DNA of 28,457 nucleotides from DASSBG01 sp035703755 (GTDB lineage Bacteria; Pseudomonadota; Gammaproteobacteria; Xanthomonadales; Rhodanobacteraceae), in contig DASSXP010000060.1 in NCBI GenBank assembly GCA_035703755.1, positions 1 to 28,457 of the forward strand, in the 5' to 3' direction. The translations under genes and the position numbers were made by a program. This document shows, piece by piece, positions 22,343-28,457 of this stretch (position 1 is its first letter; each line of letters opens with the position of its first letter). The notes beneath the pieces are model-generated. The model saw only the letters and a program-made list of their open reading frames with translations, was not told the origin of the DNA and ran no database searches.

Positions 22343-22792
22343 TCAGCGCCGGCTGATCTCGAACTTGCCGAAAGCCACGCCGATATCCCAACCGCGTCCC
22401 TTGCCGGTCAAGGCCAGCGACACCGTGCCCTTGGTCATCGCCTGTGCCTTGGCAGACTTGACGGCGCCGGCATGCGCTTCCGCGTTGACATAGGCACCCA
22501 GCACTTCGCGGATGTCGAAAATACCGGAGAACTTGCCGATACCGTCGCTGATCTCCGATTTGCCAAAACTCAGACCGCCACCCTTGGCGTTGAGCGCCAC
22601 GGCCATGTGTTGGCCATTGTTGCAACTGACCGTACCGGTACCCTTGGCAGTCTTGTAAAACACCGACCACCCGCTGAGATTGAAGTGCATGGTGCATGAC
22701 AGCTCGACATCCGAGGCATGTTGTGCCGCCGTCACGGGTATGCAGGCAAGCGCCAGCGACGCGACCAAACCGGCGACAAAGATACGATTCAT
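22343..22792 (-). CDS. Secreted or periplasmic protein of unknown function
   Basis: It has 149 residues. The signal peptide (about 1-23, MNRIFVAGLVASLALACIPVTAA) predicts export; Cys17 is not in a good lipobox. The mature protein has two cysteines (Cys33, Cys57) that could form a disulfide and is rich in Gly, Ala and Lys with beta-strand-like stretches (GWSVFYKTAKGTGTVSC; GTVSLALTGKGRGWDIGVAFGKFEI). The C-terminal pattern faintly recalls SYLF/DUF1134-type proteins, but I do not assign it. GGGAG lies about 9 bases upstream of the ATG at 22790-22792. The long frame continuing upstream to 23362 lacks a sensible start and runs through the next gene. Confidence 0.75.
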   Translation of the reverse strand: MNRIFVAGLVASLALACIPVTAAQHASDVELSCTMHFNLSGWSVFYKTAKGTGTVSCNNGQHMAVALNAKGGGLSFGKSEISDGIGKFSGIFDIREVLGAYVNAEAHAGAVKSAKAQAMTKGTVSLALTGKGRGWDIGVAFGKFEISRR

Positions 22793-22966
22793 GGCAAAGC
22801 TCCCGCAGTCAAATCGGACACCCGGCATTGTGCACCATGCCACCGGTTTGACATGAACGATTGCCAAGCGACCCGTCCATGCTCGGTACAGGTTCGAGCT
22901 GCCAATCTGTCCGTGCCGGGAAGCTCTCGACCTCCCCCTCATCCCTGAGACACCCGGCATGTGCCT

Positions 22967-22997
22967 CGGCCCGTCGCCTCCCCCGACGGGCCGTTTT
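22967..22997 (+). terminator. Plus-strand intrinsic terminator with no gene before it
   Basis: CGGCCCGTCG (22967-22976) and CGACGGGCCG (22983-22992) form a perfect 10-bp stem with a 6-base loop, followed by TTTTTGTTT on the plus strand. On the minus strand no T-tract follows. Genes on both sides are on the minus strand, so it may end an unannotated plus-strand small RNA. A consensus -35 TTGACA lies near 22849, but I see no good -10. Confidence 0.6.
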
Positions 22998-23010
22998 TGT
23001 TTGTGCCGCG

Positions 23011-23304
23011 TTACTGGGCTGCCGGCAACGCCGGGGGCGCGGGCTTGCGCCCCGCGCGGGCAAGCAACCACACCAGCCCGACCAGCAAGGCCAGCGGCAG
23101 CCACAAAGGCACCAACAACAGCAAGGCCAGCGGCAGCAAGGCAATCCCCACCATCGCCACGATCAGCAAGCCGAGCAAACCACCCAGCAAGCCCAGCAGG
23201 CCGCCAATCAGGCCAAATACCAGCTTGAAGGCGAAGCCGATCACCGAACCCAGCAACCACAGCACGCCGACCACAACGGCCAGCAACACGAACATCTCGA
23301 TCAT
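23011..23304 (-). CDS. Small, very hydrophobic membrane protein
   Basis: It has 97 residues, about three transmembrane helices made largely of Leu, Val, Gly and Ala (roughly 3-22, 26-55 and 58-85) and a Pro/Ala-rich cytoplasmic-type tail (RAGRKPAPPALPAAQ). No family recognised; phage-shock and YqjK-type small proteins have a similar look, but no diagnostic motif is present. GGAGGT 7 bases upstream of the ATG at 23302-23304 is strong evidence of translation and fixes the start. It diverges from the YdcF-like gene across a 194-bp gap. Confidence 0.7.
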   Translation of the reverse strand: MIEMFVLLAVVVGVLWLLGSVIGFAFKLVFGLIGGLLGLLGGLLGLLIVAMVGIALLPLALLLLVPLWLPLALLVGLVWLLARAGRKPAPPALPAAQ

Positions 23305-23498
23305 TGGCGCACCTCCGCAAATTGGCGATGGTTGGATGCCTGCCGGCATCAAACGGTTGCATTGCTGGCTACGGTACTCCGATACCGGCCGTTTGTCGGC
23401 CCAGTCGACAATGCCGTTGTGCTGGCGGCACAAAGCGCCAAATGAGCGATACCGGTCGCAGCGTGCCGCATACTGGCCGTATCCTTGCGGAGCTCGCC

Positions 23499-24254
23499 AT
23501 GACCCTTGCCTTGTTGTTGCTGCCGGTGCTGCTGGGCCTGATCTGTCTCGGGCGGCGCCGTCGTCGTGGTGCCGCCATCTGTCTCACCGTCGCGCTGGCG
23601 GCCTTCGCTCTCGTTGGTTGCGGCGTCGTGCCCACCGTGCTGCTGGCACGGCTGCAAGCCGGGTTTGTCGACCAGTACAGCGACTGGGGCGCACGCAATG
23701 TAATCGTGATGCTCGGTGCCGGCACGCGTCGCGCGGCCAATGGTCAGGCCGTGCCGGGCGTGTTCGCCAACTCGCGCATGTTGCGCGCGACCATGCTTTA
23801 TCACGCCTGCCGTGGCAGCGGCGCCGACTGCAAGATCGAGGTCAGCGGTGGCGATGCCCAAGGCACCGGCACGGCGGAAGCGGCGCTGTACGGCGACTGG
23901 TTGGTCGCCCTCGGTGTGCCTGCGGGGGATATCCTGCGTGAACCCGCCAGCATGAACACCTGGCAGAACGCCGCGTTCAGCGCGCCGCTGCTGCACAACG
24001 ACCACGCAGACCGCGTGCTGCTGGTGTCATCGGCCAGCCATTTGCGCCGCGCGCGGCTGTACTTCGCTCACTTCGGCATCAAGACCGTGCCGATCCGCGC
24101 CGACCTGCTGGTGCCGGGCATCAACTGGCTGCCGCAGGCCTGGAATCTGGCACTGACCGATCTGGCCTTGCACGAATACCTCGGTATCGCGCGCTACCAC
24201 CTGTATCAGGCGATGGGCTGGAACGCCGCCGTCAGCAAGGCCGGGGCGCTGTGA
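23499..24254 (+). CDS. YdcF/ElyC-like DUF218 membrane protein
   Basis: It has 251 residues. Two N-terminal helices (about 3-18 and 25-50) precede a periplasmic DUF218 domain: the strand VIVMLGAGTR (69-78), VSGGDAQG (115-122), the family block EPASMNTWQNA (148-158) and LLVSSASHLRRARLYF (174-189). ElyC-type members with two helices affect envelope biogenesis and undecaprenyl carrier use in E. coli; that role here is inferred. GGAG 6 bases before the ATG at 23499 decides the start over an ATG at 23442 that has no ribosome binding site. The convergent neighbour is the amidase, 27 bp away. Confidence 0.87.
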   Translation: MTLALLLLPVLLGLICLGRRRRRGAAICLTVALAAFALVGCGVVPTVLLARLQAGFVDQYSDWGARNVIVMLGAGTRRAANGQAVPGVFANSRMLRATMLYHACRGSGADCKIEVSGGDAQGTGTAEAALYGDWLVALGVPAGDILREPASMNTWQNAAFSAPLLHNDHADRVLLVSSASHLRRARLYFAHFGIKTVPIRADLLVPGINWLPQAWNLALTDLALHEYLGIARYHLYQAMGWNAAVSKAGAL

Positions 24255-24281
24255 TTCCTGCGCCCGCCGATCGGGGCGCCG

Positions 24282-25112
24282 TCAAGGCACGCTGGCGTCT
24301 GCCGCCGGCGCGATCAGCTTGCTGGCCAGATTGAACAGTATCGCCATATCTGTCGTATCCAGCGGCCCGCCGTCCAGGCCGCGGTAGTGATGCCGGAATG
24401 CGCGCACGGCAGCGGCGCGATCTTCAAGCGGGTAGCCGATGGCCGCCAGCGCCAGCCACGGGTCGAACCCCGCCGGCGCCGGCGCCAGCGTGGCGTCGGG
24501 CCACAGGCCGAAACCCGCCGCGGCCAGGCGCGCCCACGGAAACAAGGGGCCGGGATCGACCTTGCGCTGCGGCGCCATGTCTTCGTGGCCGATCACTTGA
24601 CTTGGCGGAATACCGAGTCGCGTGGTCAGGTCCGTCAGCAAGGCGAGCAAGCGGTCGATTTGTGCCGGCGCGAACGGCTCGCTGCCATCGTTGTCGAGCT
24701 CGATCCCGATGGAGGCGGAATTGACATCGGTAATCGTGCCCCACCGCCCACCGCCGGCATGCCAGGCGCGATCCGCATCGCGCACCAGTTGATAGAGGTG
24801 GCCATCTTCACCGATCAGGTAATGCGCGCTGACGGGGCCGCCACTGTTGCCGGTTTGCAAGGTGTGCAGTGATTCAGCCGCCGATGTTTCATCGGTGAAA
24901 TGCAATACGATCAATTGCGCCCGTCGCCGCTCGTGATTGGGTGACGATGCCCAGCTCGCCAGCGGGTTGCGCGGTGGCAGTGCCGTGCACGCGGCGAGTG
25001 ACAGCAGCAGTGCCGCCAGCGTCAGCCTGACCCACACGCGACGGCGTTGTCCACCGTGCACGACGATTCGCGGCGCCGGGCCTGAGGCTTGCGCACCGAG
25101 CAGCGGCAACAT
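24282..25112 (-). CDS. AmiD-like N-acetylmuramoyl-L-alanine amidase, probable lipoprotein
   Basis: Zinc amidase of the Amidase_2/PGRP fold that cuts the bond between MurNAc and the stem peptide. It has 276 residues. The signal LTLAALLLSLAAC ends in a good lipobox with Cys42. Zinc ligands are His71 (LIVLHFTD), His176 (VIGHEDMAP) and Asp186 (KVDPG). SAHYLIGEDGHLYQLV (95-110) and AWHAGG (116-121) are typical of the AmpD/AmiD group; the lipoprotein signal points to AmiD over cytoplasmic AmpD. A C-terminal segment from about 205 may bind peptidoglycan. The ATG at 25112 gives a long leader before the signal; a GTG at 25037 would give a more normal one. It starts 9 bp after galU. Confidence 0.88.
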   Translation of the reverse strand: MLPLLGAQASGPAPRIVVHGGQRRRVWVRLTLAALLLSLAACTALPPRNPLASWASSPNHERRRAQLIVLHFTDETSAAESLHTLQTGNSGGPVSAHYLIGEDGHLYQLVRDADRAWHAGGGRWGTITDVNSASIGIELDNDGSEPFAPAQIDRLLALLTDLTTRLGIPPSQVIGHEDMAPQRKVDPGPLFPWARLAAAGFGLWPDATLAPAPAGFDPWLALAAIGYPLEDRAAAVRAFRHHYRGLDGGPLDTTDMAILFNLASKLIAPAADASVP

Positions 25113-25121
25113 CGGCCAGCC

Positions 25122-25997
25122 CTACCGCGATGCGACCGCAAGATAGCCCCGCACCGCGGGGGCGAGTTGCGGATCGCGCAGCGCCAGGAACAGCGTCGCC
25201 TTGACCAGCCCCAGCTTGTTGCCGCAGTCGAAACGCTGGCCCTGAAAGCGCCAAGCCAGCACCGGCGATTCTTCCAGCAAGGCCTCGATGGCATCGGTGA
25301 GCTGGATTTCGCCACCGCTGCCGGGGCGCGTCGCGGCCAACAGATCGAAGATGCGCGGCGGCAACACATAGCGCCCGACGATAGCCAGATTGGATGGCGC
25401 CTCTTTCGGCGCCGGCTTCTCGACCACGTAGCGCACCCGCGCGCTGCGCGCATCAATGGTTTCGGCATCGACGATGCCATAACGGTCGGTTTGATCCGGC
25501 GCGACCTCTTCGACCGCCAGCACACCGGCCTGATGCGCTGCGGCGGCCTCGGCCATCTGCCGCAAGGCGCCGGGTCCGTCGTTCTGGATCAGGTCATCCG
25601 GCAAGATCACGCCGAAGGGTTCATCACCCACCACCGGCCGCGCGCACAACACGGCGTGGCCGAGTCCCTTGGCTTCCGGCTGCGACACGAACACCGCGCG
25701 CACACCCTTGGGCAAGGTACCTTGCACCAACGCCAGCAACTCCTCCTTGCCGGCTTCGGCGAGCTTGCTCTCAAGCTCGTAGGCCTTGTCGAAATAGTCG
25801 GCGATGGCGTGCTTGTAGCGGTTGGTGACAAACACCAGGGTGTCGGCACCGGCGTCGACCGCCTCGTCCACCGCGTATTGGATCAGCGGCCGGTCCAGCA
25901 CCGGCAGCATTTCCTTGGCAACCACCTTGGTGGCGGGCAGAAAGCGGGTGCCGAGACCGGCCACCGGGAATACCACTTTGCGCAAACGAGCAGTCAC
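25122..25997 (-). CDS. galU: UTP--glucose-1-phosphate uridylyltransferase
   Basis: Makes UDP-glucose from UTP and glucose-1-phosphate for lipopolysaccharide and exopolysaccharide. It has 291 residues, standard GalU length. The nucleotide-binding start KVVFPVAGLGTRFLPATK (7-24) is followed by KEMLPVLDRPLIQY, GLGHAVLCARP, ILPDDLI, and VVEKPAPKEAPSNLAIVGRYV. All are family hallmarks. The start is GTG (25995-25997), overlapping the stop of the dehydratase gene as GTGA, with AAGGA upstream. The coupling places galU inside the polysaccharide operon. Confidence 0.95.
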   Translation of the reverse strand: MTARLRKVVFPVAGLGTRFLPATKVVAKEMLPVLDRPLIQYAVDEAVDAGADTLVFVTNRYKHAIADYFDKAYELESKLAEAGKEELLALVQGTLPKGVRAVFVSQPEAKGLGHAVLCARPVVGDEPFGVILPDDLIQNDGPGALRQMAEAAAAHQAGVLAVEEVAPDQTDRYGIVDAETIDARSARVRYVVEKPAPKEAPSNLAIVGRYVLPPRIFDLLAATRPGSGGEIQLTDAIEALLEESPVLAWRFQGQRFDCGNKLGLVKATLFLALRDPQLAPAVRGYLAVASR

Positions 25998-27898
25998 GAA
26001 CGTTCCTTGGTCTGGTTGGCGGTGAAAGCAAGCACATTGTCGACACTGGCCGGTGGCCGCGGGCTGAATTCGGGTACCAGCGCGGACAGTGTGCGCAGCA
26101 CGGCGGCATCGTCGAAATCGGCCACCGCCTGGGTTCCGCGCTCGACCTGCGCACACAGCATGTCCCAACCCAGGCTGCGCGAATGGGCCAGAAAAATCTT
26201 GCGGTGGGCGGTATCGCGGTAGTCTTCCAGCGGGTGGAACAATTCCTCGAACAATTTCTCGCCGGGCCTGAGGCCGGTGTAAACAATCGGGATGTCAATT
26301 TCCGGCCGCTTGCCGGCCAGGCGGATCATCTGCTCGGCGAGGTAGCGAATGCCAACCGGCTCGCCCATGTCGAGCGCATAGATTTCGCCGCCGCTGCCGA
26401 GGGTGCCGGCCTGCAAGATGAGCTGGCAGGCTTCCGGGATGGTCATGAAGTAGCGGGCGATTTCCGGGTGGGTCACGGTTACCGGCCCGCCACGGGCAAT
26501 CTGCTCGCGGAACAGCGGCACCACCGAGCCGGCGGAATCCAGCACGTTGCCGAAGCGCACGGTGATGTAGCGCGTGGCCGAACGCGCGGCCAGGTTCTGG
26601 CACCACATCTCCGCTACCCGCTTGCAGGCGCCCATCACGCTGGAGGGATTGACCGCCTTGTCGGTGGAGATCATCACCATCGACCCGGCCCGATGCCGGT
26701 CGGCGGCGGTGGACACCACCCGCGTGGCCAGCACGTTGTTGCGGAAGGCTTCGCGCGCCTGCTGCTCCAGCAGCGGCACATGCTTGTAGGCGGCGGCGTG
26801 GAACACCACTTCCGGCCGCGCGCTGACAAACACATGCTCGACCGCCACCGCATCGACGCAATCGCCAAGCACCGGCGTCAGCAGCAGTTCCGGCCAGGCC
26901 GCGCGCAGCTCGCGCTCGATCTGGTACAGATTGAACTCGCTCTGGTCGAGGATGGTCAGCGAGGACGCGCCCAGACGGGCCACTTGCCGACACAATTCCG
27001 AGCCGATGGAGCCACCGCCGCCGGTGACCAGCACGCGCTTGCCGGTCAGGTGCTCGCGGATCGCCGTCCAGTCGAGCTCGACCGGCTCCCGACCCAGCAA
27101 ATCCTCGATGGCCACCTCCTTCAACTGATTGAACTGGGAGCGCCCGGACACCACATCTTCCAACCGCGGCACGGTGCGAAACGGCACCCCGGAGTCTTCG
27201 CAGACATCGACCACCCGGCGCATTTCGATGCTGTTGGCCGACGGCAACGCCAGCAGGATCATTTCGGCGGCGACCTCGCGTGCCAGCTCCGGCAGCCGCT
27301 CGATGCGGCCGAGCACCGGCACGCCATGCACGCGTGTCCCGCGCAGACTGGGGTCGTCGTCGACAAAGCCGACCACGCGGTAATGGCCTTCGCGCTTCAG
27401 GTCGCGTGCCAGCGCCTCTCCGGCGGGGCTGGCACCAACCACCAGCACGCGTTTGCTGGGCACCGCCTGAAACAGGTCGAGACGACTGTCTTTCCAGTAA
27501 CGCCACGCCATCCGCGGCAACCCCAACAGCACCGTCAACACCAGCGGATACAACAGCAACACCGAGCGCGGCACGGTGGCGAGGCGGTTGTAGAGAAACA
27601 GCGCCAGCGCCGAGATCAGCGCACCCAGCGCCGCCGCACGCACGATGTTCCACAGATCCGGCAAGCTGGCGAAGCGCCACAAGCCCTTGTACAGACCAAC
27701 CCAGCCGAGGATCGCGGTTTGCACCAGCATCACGATGCCGGTTTCGACGCCGAACCAGGCCACCGGACTGTCTTGCCCGGTGAGGCTGTAGCGCAGAATG
27801 TTGGTCGCCATCCACGCCAACCACACCATCGCGGTGTCGTGCAGCACCACCGCCGCGCGCGGGTGGATCAGAGCGACCAGTTTACGCAACACGTTCAT
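25994..27898 (-). CDS. Membrane nucleotide-sugar 4,6-dehydratase (CapD/WbpM family)
   Basis: It has 634 residues. Four N-terminal helices (within about 15-130) are followed by a first nucleotide-binding-like region (KRVLVVGASPAGEALARDL) and then the SDR dehydratase domain with GGGGSIGSELC (293-303). The active-site segment is ISTDKAVNPSSVMGACK with S411-T-D-K414, the FlaA1/WbpM variant in which Tyr of YxxxK is replaced. These enzymes convert UDP-GlcNAc to a 4-keto-6-deoxy sugar, the first step to QuiNAc/FucNAc residues. The ATG at 27896-27898 has AAGGAAGC upstream and overlaps the previous gene by 17 bp. Adjacency to a WbpL-like gene matches the wbpL-wbpM order at the end of the Pseudomonas B-band O-antigen cluster. 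Specific sugar product unproven. Confidence 0.9.
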   Translation of the reverse strand: MNVLRKLVALIHPRAAVVLHDTAMVWLAWMATNILRYSLTGQDSPVAWFGVETGIVMLVQTAILGWVGLYKGLWRFASLPDLWNIVRAAALGALISALALFLYNRLATVPRSVLLLYPLVLTVLLGLPRMAWRYWKDSRLDLFQAVPSKRVLVVGASPAGEALARDLKREGHYRVVGFVDDDPSLRGTRVHGVPVLGRIERLPELAREVAAEMILLALPSANSIEMRRVVDVCEDSGVPFRTVPRLEDVVSGRSQFNQLKEVAIEDLLGREPVELDWTAIREHLTGKRVLVTGGGGSIGSELCRQVARLGASSLTILDQSEFNLYQIERELRAAWPELLLTPVLGDCVDAVAVEHVFVSARPEVVFHAAAYKHVPLLEQQAREAFRNNVLATRVVSTAADRHRAGSMVMISTDKAVNPSSVMGACKRVAEMWCQNLAARSATRYITVRFGNVLDSAGSVVPLFREQIARGGPVTVTHPEIARYFMTIPEACQLILQAGTLGSGGEIYALDMGEPVGIRYLAEQMIRLAGKRPEIDIPIVYTGLRPGEKLFEELFHPLEDYRDTAHRKIFLAHSRSLGWDMLCAQVERGTQAVADFDDAAVLRTLSALVPEFSPRPPASVDNVLAFTANQTKERS

Positions 27899-28457
27899 GC
27901 TTCCTTCGCAGCGAGTGCAGACAGGCGCGGCGGCCGCCAAACCACAGCGCGGCTGCCAGCGCGTACAGCGTCACCGTCAGCGCGGCGCCCAGACGCGGGA
28001 CCCGCATCGCCACGGCAGCCGCGGGCGCGACCAAGAGGAGATTCCACAGCATGTAGCTTATCCCGACCTCCAGGTGGCTGGCACCGCAGCGCACCCGCCA
28101 CTGGTACAAGTGCTCGCGGTGGGCAGTGTACCAGCGGCGTCCGCGCAGCATGCGCGAAATCAGTGTCAGGCTGGCATCCACCACGAAGGCCGAACACAGC
28201 ATCAGCAGCGGCCAGAACGTCGCCGGCGCACGCCGCCACAACAGCGCCGCCGCCGCCGCCACCAGCAAACCGAGCGTGCCGCTGCCGACATCGCCCATGA
28301 AGATTCGCGCCGGCGGCAGGTTGAAGCTGAGGAAAGCAAGACACGCAGCCGCGAGGCACCACCACGCCAGTGCCTGGCCGCCCTGCCCGCTGAGCGCCGC
28401 CAGCACACCGATGGCGGCAAAGCAGAACAGCGCCTGCAAGCCGAGCAAGCCGTCGAT
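27882..28457 (-). CDS. WecA/WbpL-type glycosyl-1-phosphate transferase, N-terminus beyond window
   Basis: Integral membrane enzyme of the MraY/WecA family (glycosyltransferase family 4) that transfers a sugar-1-phosphate to undecaprenyl phosphate, starting O-antigen or related glycan synthesis. Only the last 191 residues are visible. They begin at IDGLLG, the end of the conserved aspartate region (NxMDGIDGLAG type), so the gene runs past 28457. Visible motifs are FMGDVGSGTLG (second aspartate site) and the histidine loop AHREHLYQ. Several transmembrane helices are present (about five). The stop overlaps the dehydratase start by 17 bp. Confidence 0.88.
   Translation of the reverse strand: MDGLLGLQALFCFAAIGVLAALSGQGGQALAWWCLAAACLAFLSFNLPPARIFMGDVGSGTLGLLVAAAAALLWRRAPATFWPLLMLCSAFVVDASLTLISRMLRGRRWYTAHREHLYQWRVRCGASHLEVGISYMLWNLLLVAPAAAVAMRVPRLGAALTVTLYALAAALWFGGRRACLHSLRRKHERVA

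Noticed and set aside
26183..28300. 705-codon plus-strand open frame opposite the polysaccharide genes
   Set aside because: It crosses two well-supported minus-strand genes and has no recognisable domain.
1..28457. CRISPR arrays, tRNA/rRNA genes, insertion sequences, prophage or toxin-antitoxin genes
   Set aside because: No regular direct repeats with spacers, no tRNA-like or rRNA sequence, and no transposase or integrase motifs were seen on either strand.

Overview
The window is a GC-rich, densely packed piece of a chromosome from a gammaproteobacterium. Gene content and order (rpsF-rpsR-rplI-dnaB-alr, a Kbp homologue, a PepSY/DUF2271/DUF4198/ApbE cluster, and a WbpL/WbpM-like pair) fit best with the Xanthomonadales/Lysobacterales, perhaps Rhodanobacteraceae. 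That placement is inferred from protein resemblance, not from a search. I saw no tRNA, rRNA, CRISPR array, insertion sequence or prophage gene, so this looks like core chromosome with some lineage-specific genes.

Layout. Positions 1-4089 (minus strand) hold a ribosomal protein and replication cluster: promoter, structured leader, rpsF, rpsR, rplI, a strong terminator, dnaB, and an alr cut by the window edge. Positions 4127-5589 (minus) hold a secreted serine hydrolase and an A-type Fe-S carrier. Positions 5726-8226 (plus) hold asnS, a small acidic protein and an atypical SDR protein in one tight operon. Positions 8371-11516 (minus) hold a secreted M1 metallopeptidase translationally coupled to a six-helix membrane protein.

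Positions 11648-16398 (minus) are the most interesting part: a five-gene operon encoding a PepSY membrane protein, DUF2271, DUF4198, ApbE and a membrane-anchored CysJ-like diflavin reductase. A Fur-box-like sequence sits inside the spacer of its predicted promoter. The DUF2271 protein carries DGVTGAT, which matches the ApbE flavinylation motif. The simplest model is an iron-regulated chain: NADPH to FAD to FMN in the cytoplasm, then the PepSY protein in the membrane, then a covalently flavinylated DUF2271 protein in the periplasm. Related cluster types have been discussed in surveys of extracytosolic flavinylation, but the terminal acceptor is not evident here.

Positions 16447-24254 carry mostly single genes: an LplT-PlsC fusion, a YggS-type PLP protein, arginase, DUF937, Kbp, DUF456, two small envelope proteins and a YdcF/ElyC-like protein. 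Positions 24282-28457 (minus) are envelope polysaccharide and cell-wall genes that overlap or nearly touch: a WecA/WbpL-type glycosyltransferase (cut by the window edge), a CapD/WbpM-type nucleotide-sugar dehydratase, galU and an AmiD-like amidase. They look like the end of an O-antigen or capsule locus.

Unexplained small signals include a plus-strand intrinsic terminator with no plus-strand gene before it (22967-22997), a three-codon mini-ORF at the yggS start, a long imperfect palindrome at 8262-8314, and DnaA-box-like sequences upstream of dnaB.
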